DNA of 44,532 nt from Exiguobacterium sp. FSL W8-0210. Lineage in GTDB: Bacteria > Bacillota > Bacilli > Exiguobacteriales > Exiguobacteriaceae. A program made the position numbers and the translations under genes. Below, in pieces: positions 6,053 to 16,127 of this stretch (positions within the stretch are counted from its first letter, which is position 1; every line of letters begins with the position of its first letter). The notes under the pieces are model-generated. The model had not been told where the DNA came from. It did no database searches and saw nothing but the letters and a program-made list of their open reading frames with translations. The stretch spans positions 1 to 44,532 of the forward strand of contig NZ_JBBOUK010000004.1 of assembly GCF_038006045.1 (NCBI RefSeq), read 5' to 3'.

Positions 6053-8460
6053 ATTCTCCTTTGATAGTGAAGATGCGGTTTAAAACTCCTACAGCAACGA
6101 ATCAGAAGTTGAATCGTAATTATGCGACGTACATTGCAACTCGACCAGGAACAGTCATGAATAATACAAAAAGCGTATTAGATGAGTTTTCACCTGAAAC
6201 GGCTGCAGGACATGTCAAATATGCATCTGAAAGACCTGGATCACATGGACTTTTTGGAAAAAGCCAAGATGAAATTATTTCACTTACTACTATTCAAAAT
6301 GAATTATCAAAGCATAAGGGGATTGTTTGGCAGTACATAATTTCATTAAGGGGAGATGATGCAGCCAACCTTGGATTCGAAAAAAAAGGAGATTGGGAAA
6401 GATTCATGCGTGCTACAACCGATCAAGTCTTTAAAGAGATGGGCATCAATAGTAGCAATGGAAAATGGGTAGCAGCTTACCATGAAGAATTAGGACATCC
6501 TCATGTGCATCTAATGATGTGGGAGAAAAACCCTCAAAAAGAAGAAGGAAAACTAGATCGTAAAGAAATGAGAAATGTACGAAATATTTTTCTGAAGCAT
6601 ATTGCTAAAGAGGAACGACAACAGCTAAATATTTTAAAAACAATAAGTAGAGACAACATTGGTGAAGTTGCAAAACAGCTTTTAGATAAGAGTGTTCTAA
6701 GTCTTGTCGGAAAAGAGAGTGACATTCCAAATGAAATTAAGCTGGAACCTAAACAACTAAAGGCAGTGTATGCAGAGTTTAATCAACTTGCAGAGATGAT
6801 CCCTACTAAAGGACGACTTGCATACGGGTATATGCCTGAAGAGGTTAAAACAGAATTGAATAATTTCTCGAAGTGGATACTAAACCAACCACAGTTTAAA
6901 TCTGAAATGTCTAATTATCTTGAAGCCGTTCAAAAATTAGCGAAGTTTCATTTGAAAGACGAACAAAAAATTGAGGACTCTACAAATAATGCTCTCAAGG
7001 ATTTAGAAAAGAGACTATCAAATCAAATTTTAAAATCGGTTGATCTATATCGGAAATCAAATCGTGTAGAGGTAAAGCAAAAAAACGTTCTAGATTTTGA
7101 ACAGGCACTTTTGAATTCTAAAGCTCCTATTAAGTCTTTGGAGAAACAAGTAACTGAAGTTACGAAAAGTCTTTTACTAGATAAGGGCTTGAATAAGAAC
7201 GAAATGGTTAAGGTGTTTGAAGAATTGAAAGAAAACGCCGGGATGGGAATAACGCTTAAGGAGTTTCTAGACACTAATAGAGTAGAGGTAACCAATGTTG
7301 AGTCTAAAGTAAGTGACTTAGCAATGTATTCACCTTTTCTGAAAGCTAAATTTAATCTCGATGCACCTTCAACAAACTTAAGTAAGAAATTAAGCATGAA
7401 CAAAATGGAGTGGGAAATGCTAAAGCGTTCCTTGAATTTAAAAAGCGAACCACCATTTGAAGTTGTACGGAAATTAGAATTACTAGTTGAAAAGAAGGAA
7501 CTTACTCAAGCACTTTCAAATATGATTTTGTCTGAACATGACATGAGAAATACGGTGTTCAAACAATTGATTATTATGAAAGAGGCTAATATAGATCCGA
7601 CTAAGCAACTATCCGTATTAAAAAATTGCTTAGAGAAAAATAATATACAGTTTGAATCACAATCTAACTGGATTGAACAACAATTTAGTAAAGTAGCGAC
7701 TCAAAAGTTCATGGCCGGACAAAATGTCTGGACTAAGCTCACAAATGAATCTGGATTAAACATGAAATATCCATTCTCGAACACATATGAGTTTAGCCCA
7801 AACAGGGAGAGCGCAGTTAAAGTCCTTCGGGAAGTAGAGATGAAGGTTGATAAGAGTAACCTTGAATCATTATCTCCAAGTCACATCAAGTCACTTCAAA
7901 AGCTCATTGATCTGTCAAAAGTGACGTTAGAAAATCCAGACTTGAAGCAACTCCTGGAACGAAAAGGACAGAAAAACCAAAAAATCATCAATTTAAATGC
8001 TCTTAACGATAAATGGGAGCTAAAAAACACTGAGCGTATCACTTTAAACAGAGCAGCTACAGTGCTCATATCAAGTGGGATGGACGAACAACAAGTTACT
8101 GCAGCATTGAGTAAGTGGAACATTAATACGCAAAGTCAGATTCCAGAGAAAAATATTAAGGCTGTAGTAAAGGCTGTAAACAGCAGAAATTTAGAAATGG
8201 AAAGATACGGAGGGAATGTATCGCTTACTAAACAAGAGTACAGATATATGCTCTCAGATTTAAAGTTAAGTGGTCTAAAGGACGTTTATAACTATCCAAA
8301 AGAAAATGTACAGATTAGTGTAATTACGGATTTATGGAAAGGTGCATTTAAAGGGCTTCGAAATGATATCAACCAATCGGAGTACGAAGCTCAAAGAAGA
8401 CTTCGTAGAAGATTGATCAAAGAGAAGAACAACGAGAGGAAGAACTCACGGGAAAGGTAA
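6049..8460 (+). CDS. MobL-type relaxase
   Basis: An 803-residue DNA-nicking enzyme for conjugation. The N-terminal catalytic part has NRNYATYIATRPG (Tyr25 and Tyr28 are candidate nucleophiles) and the metal-binding motif HEELGHPHVHLMMW, with His150, His152 and His154. These fit the MobL family first described for plasmid pLS20. The remaining roughly 550 residues are helical and charged, with a very basic C-terminus (RRLRRRLIKEKNNERK). It is coupled to the RHH gene upstream and followed 9 nt later by the coupling protein. Confidence 0.88.
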   Translation: MNSPLIVKMRFKTPTATNQKLNRNYATYIATRPGTVMNNTKSVLDEFSPETAAGHVKYASERPGSHGLFGKSQDEIISLTTIQNELSKHKGIVWQYIISLRGDDAANLGFEKKGDWERFMRATTDQVFKEMGINSSNGKWVAAYHEELGHPHVHLMMWEKNPQKEEGKLDRKEMRNVRNIFLKHIAKEERQQLNILKTISRDNIGEVAKQLLDKSVLSLVGKESDIPNEIKLEPKQLKAVYAEFNQLAEMIPTKGRLAYGYMPEEVKTELNNFSKWILNQPQFKSEMSNYLEAVQKLAKFHLKDEQKIEDSTNNALKDLEKRLSNQILKSVDLYRKSNRVEVKQKNVLDFEQALLNSKAPIKSLEKQVTEVTKSLLLDKGLNKNEMVKVFEELKENAGMGITLKEFLDTNRVEVTNVESKVSDLAMYSPFLKAKFNLDAPSTNLSKKLSMNKMEWEMLKRSLNLKSEPPFEVVRKLELLVEKKELTQALSNMILSEHDMRNTVFKQLIIMKEANIDPTKQLSVLKNCLEKNNIQFESQSNWIEQQFSKVATQKFMAGQNVWTKLTNESGLNMKYPFSNTYEFSPNRESAVKVLREVEMKVDKSNLESLSPSHIKSLQKLIDLSKVTLENPDLKQLLERKGQKNQKIINLNALNDKWELKNTERITLNRAATVLISSGMDEQQVTAALSKWNINTQSQIPEKNIKAVVKAVNSRNLEMERYGGNVSLTKQEYRYMLSDLKLSGLKDVYNYPKENVQISVITDLWKGAFKGLRNDINQSEYEAQRRLRRRLIKEKNNERKNSRER

Positions 8461-8468
8461 GGTGATCC

Positions 8469-10400
8469 ATGTTAAAAGCAAAGATATTCGTAGTGCTAGC
8501 AATAGCAATAGCAGATTTAATGTTCATTCCATCTCTTTTACGTATTCCTGAGTACATTGATAGAAATCCTGTTGAGACTATTAAAAAATGGGCTTCTTCA
8601 GTTGATCTTATAGAATCCTGGTTCCTAATGCTTGATTCTGAAGTGACATTGAGATTGTTTATGTACGTTCAAGCACCAGTCTTATTGTTTACACTTTCTC
8701 TATTTTTAATGGGACCTATAAAAATAAAAAATGAAAAATTAAAAGGGTTAGGTGGACCTGAAGCGACTGGTAAAGGACAGTTTGGAACTGCTCGTTTCTC
8801 GACTGATAAAGAAATGCAGAAATCTAATGGTACATGGGTCATGACGAATGGAACTCGTCCTGAGTCAGGTGGGGTGGTTCTAGGTATGGACACCAAAACC
8901 GAAAGAGCATATTACGTTCATGATGCCTCACATACTTTACTTTTAGGTTCTACACGGTCAGGTAAATCTCGTAAATCGTTGATGCCTTCAATTTATGTAA
9001 CAGGTAAAGCTGGTGAAAGTATGGTCATAACGGATCCTAAAGGTGAACTGTTTAACCTTACAAGTGGATATCTGAAAAGTGAAGGATACAAGGTAATAAA
9101 AATCGATTTAAGGGATCCAGGAAAAAAGAGCAACACATGGAACCCTATGCAAACAGTCATAGAAGCTCTAAATGATCCGAACCTCTCGAAACAAGATCAA
9201 ATGGCCCTAGCGACTGAACGTGCGCGCGATTTAGCTTACATGATCGTATTCCAAAAAGAGCGAAAAGGAGATCCAATTTGGGCGAATGGTGAGCTTTCAG
9301 TAACTACAGCACTAATTATGTATATAGCGATTGAAGAAACCAACCCGGCAAAACAAAATTTAATTTCTGTATTTAGATTGTTACGTGATTATGGGCAACC
9401 AATCGTTGATCCAGATACATCTGAAGAATACATTCCTCTTAACAATTTAATGATGGAGCTCAATCATGAACACCCTGCAAGGGACGCCTTCACAGTTGCA
9501 GCCTTAGCACCAGCTAGACAACGAGGAAGCTTCTTTAGTGGTGCAGCATCCAATCTGTTATTGTTCTCAGACCCAAACATTGCCTTGATGACTGAGGAGA
9601 ATGATCACCGTCTTGAAGATATAGGAACAGTAAAGTCCGTTGTGTTCTTAGTTATTCCTGATGAAACGACTTCAAGACATTTATTAGCCAGTCTATACAT
9701 TGACCAACTCTATTCGAAATTAGTAAAAGAAGCGAATCATTACGGTGGAAGGTTACCCGTTCAAGTAAATTTCTTCTTGGATGAGTTCGGGAATATGCCT
9801 CAAATTTCAAAATTTGATACCAAAATCACTGTAGCAGCTGGTCGGGGAATGAGATTCACTTTAGCTCTTCAAGATTTGAATCAGCTGAAAACGACATATG
9901 GCGATGCTGCAAAAACTATTACAGGGAACTGTTTAGTTTGGATTTTCTTAAGAACAACTGATTTAGATACGGCTAAAGCCATTTCAGAGAAAACAGGTAA
10001 ATATACCATTTCGACTAATAGCGTATCTAATAACTACAAAAACTTAGAGCCTAGTGGAACGACAAGTACTAGCTTAACAAGTCGCTCATTACTTCTACCT
10101 GATGAAATCGAAAGATGGCCAAGTGGGATGACGCTCGTATTAAGATCAGGGCAATTTCCTTCCAAGTTGACTGCTCCTGATATATCAGAGTGGTCGGCTA
10201 TGAATGAATTCAATAAGTACAAACCAGTAGTCATTGAAAGGAGGAATGCCGAACCTCTACCTAAGGTGATCAAGGTAGTGGAAAAAGAAATGGAAGTCAA
10301 AACAGAAAGTGTAAAAAAAGAAAAATCAGCATTAGATCAAATTCGAGAACTAGAAGGAGGAACTGAAGTAGATGAACTTCAAGAAGAACAAGCAAATTAA
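8469..10400 (+). CDS. virD4: VirD4/TraG-type conjugative coupling ATPase
   Basis: A 643-residue type IV coupling protein that brings the relaxosome to the transfer channel. There are two N-terminal membrane segments (about 3-25 and 55-80). Walker A GSTRSGKS is at about residue 160 and Walker B FFLDEFGN at about 435, with the TraG/TrsK pattern MVITDPKGEL between. The C-terminus is acidic and disordered. The AAGGTGAT site is well placed. It overlaps the next gene by 29 nt. Confidence 0.93.
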   Translation: MLKAKIFVVLAIAIADLMFIPSLLRIPEYIDRNPVETIKKWASSVDLIESWFLMLDSEVTLRLFMYVQAPVLLFTLSLFLMGPIKIKNEKLKGLGGPEATGKGQFGTARFSTDKEMQKSNGTWVMTNGTRPESGGVVLGMDTKTERAYYVHDASHTLLLGSTRSGKSRKSLMPSIYVTGKAGESMVITDPKGELFNLTSGYLKSEGYKVIKIDLRDPGKKSNTWNPMQTVIEALNDPNLSKQDQMALATERARDLAYMIVFQKERKGDPIWANGELSVTTALIMYIAIEETNPAKQNLISVFRLLRDYGQPIVDPDTSEEYIPLNNLMMELNHEHPARDAFTVAALAPARQRGSFFSGAASNLLLFSDPNIALMTEENDHRLEDIGTVKSVVFLVIPDETTSRHLLASLYIDQLYSKLVKEANHYGGRLPVQVNFFLDEFGNMPQISKFDTKITVAAGRGMRFTLALQDLNQLKTTYGDAAKTITGNCLVWIFLRTTDLDTAKAISEKTGKYTISTNSVSNNYKNLEPSGTTSTSLTSRSLLLPDEIERWPSGMTLVLRSGQFPSKLTAPDISEWSAMNEFNKYKPVVIERRNAEPLPKVIKVVEKEMEVKTESVKKEKSALDQIRELEGGTEVDELQEEQAN

Positions 10401-10758
10401 TGTAATGGGGAACAAGATTAAAAAGAATTGGAATGCATTAGTTACTCTATCGCTTGCGATGATGGTTTTAGTCCTTACAAGTCCTTTAGCAGAAGCAGCT
10501 GCTAAGAAAAAATCTACACCGACTTTATTCTCAAACACGAAAACACTTTTAGGTGATGCAGGTGGATGGGTCGTTGGTATTGCCGGAGCTGTAGCAGGGT
10601 TTATCATGATTGGATTGGGTCTCAAATATGCTATGACAGATGATCCAGGTTCACGTAACGAAATCAAGAAACAAATGAAGAATGTAATCATTGGTCTTGC
10701 AATCTGTCTATCGGCAGTGTCATTAATCGCGGTCATCGTAACGTACTACGTAGCGTAA
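10372..10758 (+). CDS. VirB2/TrbC-like membrane protein of the transfer channel
   Basis: 128 residues, with a signal-peptide-like segment ending LAEAAA (about 24-44) then two hydrophobic helices (about 62-82 and 105-126) separated by a polar loop. This is the topology of VirB2/TrbC-like pilin subunits of Gram-positive systems. It starts within the coupling protein gene, about 12 nt after AAGGAGG; ATG 10405 is an alternative. It lies directly before the VirB6-like gene, as expected for a transfer operon. Confidence 0.7.
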   Translation: MNFKKNKQINVMGNKIKKNWNALVTLSLAMMVLVLTSPLAEAAAKKKSTPTLFSNTKTLLGDAGGWVVGIAGAVAGFIMIGLGLKYAMTDDPGSRNEIKKQMKNVIIGLAICLSAVSLIAVIVTYYVA

Positions 10759-10759
10759 G

Positions 10760-11632
10760 ATGGGCGGATTCCTTTCAAAAGCAATTAACACGCTATTTGA
10801 AGACTGGATTGATGGAGCTATCGATTTTATTTTAGTGTTACTTGCTCAAATAGGTGGATCTGGAATAAAGATTTTAGAAATGGATATTGTTGTAGATGCG
10901 ATCATATACGCCCAAGGAATAGGGATTACGCTTTTATCTGTTGTTGTAGCAAAAGAGATGTTATTCCGTTACATCCTTCAAGAATCTGGTGATGAGGTTG
11001 CTGACCCAACAAAAATACTCATTCGTGTGATCAAATCGGTAGCAGTTATTATGAGTGTTCCATGGATAGTAACCACTATCTACAAGTTTGGAACTTCTCT
11101 AGCAGTAGATGTAGCAAAACTAGAAGGTGGCGGTTTCGGTAGTCCAGCAGGTAAAGGATCACTGAAGGATATGCTGAAAGCATTCTCAGCATTACAATAC
11201 TTGCCGTTATTTATCTTAGTAATGGTGATCTCAATTGTTATTTTGATGTTTATTATTGTCATTCAAGCATCAATTCGTGCAGCTGAGTTGGCTTTTCTAG
11301 CTGTTGCTGGTTGTTTCATGGCGGTATCTCTAATGAACCCCAACAGTGAAATGTATTCCTCATGGTGGAGACAACTACTAGCAATATCGCTAGCACAAGC
11401 TTCACAGCTATTGTTAATAAAAATAGGATTCGAGTCTTTACAGACCATGTTTAAAGGTCCAGAAGAAGCCTTATTAGGATTCTGTTTGTTCTTTGGTGTA
11501 CTAATTGTAGCTGTTAAAGTACCAACGATTCTCAAAGAACACATTCACTCTACAGGTACAGGGAAAATGGGATCAAACAGTGGTCAACAATTTAGTATGA
11601 TGGCAGTTTCAAGAATGGTCATGAAAAAATGA
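10760..11632 (+). CDS. virB6: VirB6/TrbL-like polytopic channel protein
   Basis: A 290-residue protein with about six membrane helices (roughly 20-40, 50-72, 92-115, 140-170, 178-200 and 235-255). It begins 1 nt after the previous stop codon with a poor ribosome site, which suggests translational coupling. Gram-positive conjugation operons place such a protein just before PrgI and VirB4. It would form part of the inner-membrane pore for DNA transfer. Family assignment rests on topology and order. Confidence 0.72.
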   Translation: MGGFLSKAINTLFEDWIDGAIDFILVLLAQIGGSGIKILEMDIVVDAIIYAQGIGITLLSVVVAKEMLFRYILQESGDEVADPTKILIRVIKSVAVIMSVPWIVTTIYKFGTSLAVDVAKLEGGGFGSPAGKGSLKDMLKAFSALQYLPLFILVMVISIVILMFIIVIQASIRAAELAFLAVAGCFMAVSLMNPNSEMYSSWWRQLLAISLAQASQLLLIKIGFESLQTMFKGPEEALLGFCLFFGVLIVAVKVPTILKEHIHSTGTGKMGSNSGQQFSMMAVSRMVMKK

Positions 11633-11640
11633 GGTGAATC

Positions 11641-11991
11641 ATGAATTTCGATTTAGAAAAGATGATGAACCAACAAACTGAAACAAAATACATCATTCCC
11701 AAAAACATTAAAGCTAGATTCGAAATTTTCGGTATAGGATTGCGAGAAATCATCGCAATCCTCATTGCCGGAATAGTTGGACTGCTTATCATTTCAACAG
11801 TAGATCTAATTGTTGATGTAAAAGGTTTGGTAAAGGCATTGGTCGTTTTAGTTTTTGGTGGTGTTTCATTCTTACTTATTGTCGAAGATCCAAGAGAAGG
11901 TGTATCGGTCATAAAGTTTGTTCAATACTATAAAGACTTTCTAAAAAGACCTAGAAAGTATCTATATTCGAAACTTGATAGAGGTGAATAG
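11641..11991 (+). CDS. prgI: PrgI-family (VirB3-like) protein
   Basis: A 116-residue protein with a short N-terminal cytoplasmic part, two adjacent membrane helices (about 36-56 and 62-82), and the tail motif FVQYYKDFLKRPRKY typical of PrgI proteins. PrgI is the Gram-positive counterpart of VirB3 and partners the VirB4 ATPase. AGGTGA gives a good start. Its stop overlaps the region that carries the ribosome site for the next gene, which starts at ATC. Confidence 0.85.
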   Translation: MNFDLEKMMNQQTETKYIIPKNIKARFEIFGIGLREIIAILIAGIVGLLIISTVDLIVDVKGLVKALVVLVFGGVSFLLIVEDPREGVSVIKFVQYYKDFLKRPRKYLYSKLDRGE

Positions 11992-11993
11992 AC

Positions 11994-12647
11994 ATCTTTA
12001 CATTTAAAAGAAAAGAAGTAACGACTGAAGAAAAAAATAAGCTTGAAATGAACAGTAATAAGCAAAATGCTCAAAATTGGTTCAATATTTCTGATGTGAA
12101 TGATCAATTGATTTTAAGAAAAGATCAAAAGGTTATTTCACTTATCAGAGTCGGAACAGTAAACATGTCACTTTTATCTAAAACCGAAAAGGACATGAGG
12201 ATTCGGCAACTTTTTGAGGTCATGAATGGGATTGACACAAGGTATAAAATCTTTTCAATCGCAAGACCCGTAGATTTGGATGGTTTCATTGAACAACTGA
12301 AGGTAAAACAATCACAAGAACCAATTGGTATGAAGAAAAGACTATTAAGTAATGCCATGTCACATGCGGCCATTATGGCGTCTGGTGGTGAAGCAGTTGA
12401 ACAACAATTCTATCTTTTACTCGAAGGAGATATTTCGACGAATCCAGAGTATGAAAAGAATTCATTGATTCGAAGAACAAAAGAGATTGCAGCTAATTTA
12501 ACTTCAGCTGGATTAGGCGGTCATTTATGTACCAATCAAGAAATCCGAGATCTATTATTTATTTTTTCGAATCCTCAACAGGCAGCTTATGAGAGAGCGC
12601 CACAAGATAACGGACCATATTTTACTAACTATGTGGAGGGTAAGTGA
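11994..12647 (+). CDS. TrsD/TraD-like conjugation protein, probable ATC start
   Basis: About 217 residues, soluble. Its place between PrgI and VirB4 and its size match TrsD/TraD of staphylococcal pSK41/pGO1-type transfer operons. The first ATG (12048) has no ribosome site. The reading frame stays open upstream to ATC at 11994, exactly 9 nt after GAGG of GAGGTGA (11981-11987), and the added residues (FTFKRKEVTT) look like a normal start. Only ATA and ATC are available near that site. The assigned function is by position and is moderately certain; the ATC start is inference. Confidence 0.68.
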   Translation: MFTFKRKEVTTEEKNKLEMNSNKQNAQNWFNISDVNDQLILRKDQKVISLIRVGTVNMSLLSKTEKDMRIRQLFEVMNGIDTRYKIFSIARPVDLDGFIEQLKVKQSQEPIGMKKRLLSNAMSHAAIMASGGEAVEQQFYLLLEGDISTNPEYEKNSLIRRTKEIAANLTSAGLGGHLCTNQEIRDLLFIFSNPQQAAYERAPQDNGPYFTNYVEGK

Positions 12648-12649
12648 AG

Positions 12650-14494
12650 ATGGCAAAAAAGGTAGAGCAAACATCACCATTGATTGAACAAATTTCTCCA
12701 ATGGTGATTGAATTTAAGCCAAAAAAAGTAGTATGGGGAGATCGGGTAGCGCGCACTTACGTCATCACACAGTATCCTAACCAGGTTTCGGCTGCATGGT
12801 TATCTCGAGTGGCGAATATGGAGGGTGTGACAGTATCGATTCAAATTGATCCTACAGATCCTTTTGAACTTGTAAGAGAAATTAGACGGTCTAGTGGTGA
12901 GTTATCTTCTCGACTAATGGAAGTCAAAAATCCATTTGAACAACAACGTACAGAAGATCAACTAAAAGATGTTCAACAGTTATTAAAAGAGATTGATAGA
13001 GATCAACAAAGTGTTGTGAATTTAACTACTCTTCTCTTAGTAGGGGCAGAAAATGACGAATCCTTAGAAGCCCGATGTAGACGAGTTGAAGCAGAGTTAG
13101 CTGCAGGCGGACTTAGAGCACGAACGCCGATTCTTAGACAAGAAGATTGCTTAAAGGGACTCACTCCATGGGAAATGGTACCGAAAAATATCACTGCAAT
13201 TGGACAACGAAATATGACCGCCAAAACGGCTGCTGCAAGTTACCCCTTTGTATTTTCTGGATTGAACGACGGTAAAGGAATTTTATTGGGTACGGATACA
13301 GCTGGAGGAATTGTGTTAACGGATTTTTGGGTTCGGCAGTCAGACCGAACGAACAGTAACGTTACGGTTATCGGAAAACCTGGTGTAGGTAAGTCAACCT
13401 TAGTAAAGAAAATATTAGCTAATGAATGGGCTCAAGGATCTAAAGTAATCGTAATTGACCCTGAAAATGAATATGGAGATCTGTGTAAGAATCTTGGAGG
13501 ACAGTATATTGATGCTGCAGGAGATCCAAAAGGTCGCATTAATCCTTTGCAAGTCAGAGCAGTACCAGCTGACGATGATGAAGAAAGTGATCCACTTTTT
13601 GAAACTGAAGTAGATGATGGGAAAGCTAAACGTGGACCTCTAGCACAACATTTTCAGGTTCTCCGGTCATTCTTCAGAATGTACTTAAAAGACATGACGG
13701 TTTTAGAAGAAGTTTTACTAGAAAGAGCTCTGGAAGTGCTTTATAAGAGCAAGGGTATCACTTGGACGACCGAACCTACATCGTTATCAAACGAAGAATG
13801 GCCGACTCTTGAAGAGCTATACGAACTAATTTTAGAAGCTTCTAAAACAAATACTGAAAATGAACAGTCCAGCGATGAAGCAGAAAAAGAGTGGAAAACT
13901 TTAGCGATGCGATTGCGATCAAGTGCAATCGGTGCAGATTCATTTTTGTGGAATGGAGCAACGACAATTAAAGCTGAAAGTGACTTCATTGTTCTCAATA
14001 TAAATAAATTACTTGAAGCAGATGAACGAACTATGAGAGCTCAGTTTTATAACATCTTAGGATGGGTTTGGGACGAGGTGAGTAGAGATAAGGAAGAACG
14101 AGTATTTATTGCTGTTGATGAAACATACTTGTTAGCTGATCCAGATCATCCGCAGCCACTTCAATTTTTACGCAACACTTCTAAACGTATTCGTAAACGT
14201 GAAGGTGGGTTAATGTCCATTTTTCATAACCTAGTAGATATGTTAGATCCTTCAGTTCAAAGATATGGCCAAGCGTTAATTGATAACCCGGTCTATAAAT
14301 TCATTATGGGTCAAGGGGATAAGGATATCGAAGCGTTACAAAAGCTCATGTCGCTCTCTGAAAGAGAGGTACAGACACTAGCAGATGGTAGACGTGGGGA
14401 AGCTCTATTTGTTGCAGGAAGTAAAAGATTGCATTTGAAAATAGACGTCACTCAAGAAGAACTTGAGTTATTCGGGGCTGGAGGTGGACGTTAA
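12650..14494 (+). CDS. virB4: VirB4/TraE-type conjugative ATPase
   Basis: A 614-residue motor ATPase of the type IV secretion channel. Walker A GKPGVGKST is at about residue 242 and Walker B VFIAVDE at about 484, with a CagE/TrbE/VirB4-like N-terminal region before them. ATG 12650 is preferred over GTG 12644 because GGAGGG (12635-12640) is 9 nt away. It is the last recognisable core channel gene before the pilus block, which follows without a terminator. Confidence 0.92.
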   Translation: MAKKVEQTSPLIEQISPMVIEFKPKKVVWGDRVARTYVITQYPNQVSAAWLSRVANMEGVTVSIQIDPTDPFELVREIRRSSGELSSRLMEVKNPFEQQRTEDQLKDVQQLLKEIDRDQQSVVNLTTLLLVGAENDESLEARCRRVEAELAAGGLRARTPILRQEDCLKGLTPWEMVPKNITAIGQRNMTAKTAAASYPFVFSGLNDGKGILLGTDTAGGIVLTDFWVRQSDRTNSNVTVIGKPGVGKSTLVKKILANEWAQGSKVIVIDPENEYGDLCKNLGGQYIDAAGDPKGRINPLQVRAVPADDDEESDPLFETEVDDGKAKRGPLAQHFQVLRSFFRMYLKDMTVLEEVLLERALEVLYKSKGITWTTEPTSLSNEEWPTLEELYELILEASKTNTENEQSSDEAEKEWKTLAMRLRSSAIGADSFLWNGATTIKAESDFIVLNINKLLEADERTMRAQFYNILGWVWDEVSRDKEERVFIAVDETYLLADPDHPQPLQFLRNTSKRIRKREGGLMSIFHNLVDMLDPSVQRYGQALIDNPVYKFIMGQGDKDIEALQKLMSLSEREVQTLADGRRGEALFVAGSKRLHLKIDVTQEELELFGAGGGR

Positions 14495-14511
14495 ATAAGG
14501 GGATGACCAAG

Positions 14512-14685
14512 ATGATGAAGTCAAAGGAACAAGACTATAACTGCTGTATCAAGTTTACGTTAGATCAAAAAGTTGAACTTGAAAGTATCGCTAAAGATTA
14601 CGGGCTATCAATCACTCAAATCATTAAAGTGATCACTTTAAAAAAATTAAAAGAGTATAAAGAGGCACCTAATCAATTTATCTGA
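14512..14685 (+). CDS. small ribbon-helix-helix-like protein
   Basis: About 57 residues. A predicted strand (NCCIKFTLDQ) precedes a helix-turn-helix stretch (KVELESIAKDYGLSITQIIKVI), like Arc/CopG repressors. ATG 14512 is favoured since ATG 14503 abuts the AAGGGG site. It lies between virB4 and the TadZ-like gene and may regulate the transfer or pilus genes. This is inference from fold pattern only. Confidence 0.55.
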   Translation: MMKSKEQDYNCCIKFTLDQKVELESIAKDYGLSITQIIKVITLKKLKEYKEAPNQFI

Positions 14686-14702
14686 TCGAAAGGGGGAGCA
14701 AT

Positions 14703-16010
14703 ATGTACGGAATAATTTCTAGTCCAGGCAATCATCATTTATTTAAATCTGTAACTAATGAAGAATTGGTTTTTGAGGCTATAGATCAATTTGGTGATAT
14801 CGAGTTTCTAAATGAGTGTATAAAAGTCTCGAGAGTGACACTAAATTACGTTTTAGTTGATCTTACTTGTGCTTCTGAAGATGCTCTTGTAAAAGGAATA
14901 ATCAATATTGTATTAAATAAGCCAACCACTCGAATCATTCTAGCAGGATTTGATCTACAGGTAGGAGATAGAACGCTAGTTTTACTTATAAATTCTGGTG
15001 TTTATGATATTGTCTCCCTTCAAGATCCTACTGGTGCAGACTATCAAGAAATATATGAAATGAATCAAGACAAATTAACAGCAGCAATCGAAGAAAGAAA
15101 GATTTTAGCTGATGCAATCAGATGGAAAAGTAGTATGGAACGCTCAGAAATGCTTATTGAGGACGAAGAACCAGAAGTCGCAAGTGGTTCTAAAGAAATT
15201 AAGGTCAAAGAAAAAATTGTAGTCAAAGAAGTAGTGAAAACCAAAGTTATTAACGTAGAAGCAGACAGCTGGTTTGTAGTTAACCTTACTCGAAGAGCTG
15301 GAGCAAGTCTGATCACTCAATCTTTAGCAAAATATTTAGCTGATTTGGACTTTGATGTACGTGTGACCGAATCTCCTTTTAACAAGCCTACTTTTTTGTA
15401 CTCTACAGGTGAACATTACGAATTACCAAGTTCCGTAATTGATTTAGAAAGCGATTCGCCCTACCAACCTTATGAGTATAAAAAAATTAAATGGGATCTT
15501 AAAACAACATATAAAGAAATTTCTGATGCAGATGTAGATTTTCTGAAGCTACTTATAAAGATAAGACAAGGTCTTAATTTAATTGATGTTGGTGATAGCT
15601 ACTTTGAAAGACCACAGATTTTAAAAGATGCTCGAAAACTCATTGTAGTTTTAGAACCTGATATTAATGGACTTTGGGAGTGTACAGAGCGGAAAAGACA
15701 AATAAATACCTTGAGTAAAAAAGGCATGGAAATTATCTACGTCATAAACAAATCCCATGATCTGATTTCTAATGAATTTGCAAGCAACAATGGATTCGAA
15801 AATCATGTATTTTTACCAGCTTTGGATCCAGAGATTATTTATAAAAGATCGTTAAAAAGCCAACTTCTTTTAAATTCAACCGATGATATAGATGGTGCAT
15901 TTATCCAAGGCTTAAATAGCCTTTCTAAGCTAATGAATATTCCTGTATATAAAGATGCAAGAGAACCTAGGAGAAGAAGGAAGTTCATACTACCATTCTT
16001 GAAAAACTGA
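14703..16010 (+). CDS. TadZ/CpaE-like pilus assembly protein, degenerate P-loop
   Basis: 435 residues. Residues about 1-150 resemble a receiver-like domain; a charged linker (KEIKVKEKIVVKE) follows; residues about 185-420 resemble a MinD/ParA-type domain (VVNLTRRAGASLITQSLAKYLADL) in which the Walker A lysines are lost. TadZ/CpaE proteins place Tad pilus machines in the cell and often have degenerate sites. A second, shorter MinD-like protein lies at 21538. AAAGGGGGAG is a strong ribosome site. Confidence 0.65.
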   Translation: MYGIISSPGNHHLFKSVTNEELVFEAIDQFGDIEFLNECIKVSRVTLNYVLVDLTCASEDALVKGIINIVLNKPTTRIILAGFDLQVGDRTLVLLINSGVYDIVSLQDPTGADYQEIYEMNQDKLTAAIEERKILADAIRWKSSMERSEMLIEDEEPEVASGSKEIKVKEKIVVKEVVKTKVINVEADSWFVVNLTRRAGASLITQSLAKYLADLDFDVRVTESPFNKPTFLYSTGEHYELPSSVIDLESDSPYQPYEYKKIKWDLKTTYKEISDADVDFLKLLIKIRQGLNLIDVGDSYFERPQILKDARKLIVVLEPDINGLWECTERKRQINTLSKKGMEIIYVINKSHDLISNEFASNNGFENHVFLPALDPEIIYKRSLKSQLLLNSTDDIDGAFIQGLNSLSKLMNIPVYKDAREPRRRRKFILPFLKN

Positions 16011-16127
16011 TTGACCTTATTACCAAGTATAGGAATTTACTTTAGTTAGTTTAATTGGTATCCTATATATAGGAAGAAAAGCGGATAAAAGCATTCAAAT
16101 GCCTATATCATAGGGAGGAAATGTTTT
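16011..16127 (+). promoter_or_regulatory. regulatory gap before secreted-protein genes
   Basis: A 117-nt gap carrying an imperfect dyad (CCTATATATAGG at about 16063-16074) with matching AGTATAGGAA upstream, and an AGGGAGG ribosome site. TTGACC at 16011 has no convincing -10 partner. An internal operator or promoter is plausible but not proven. Confidence 0.35.
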
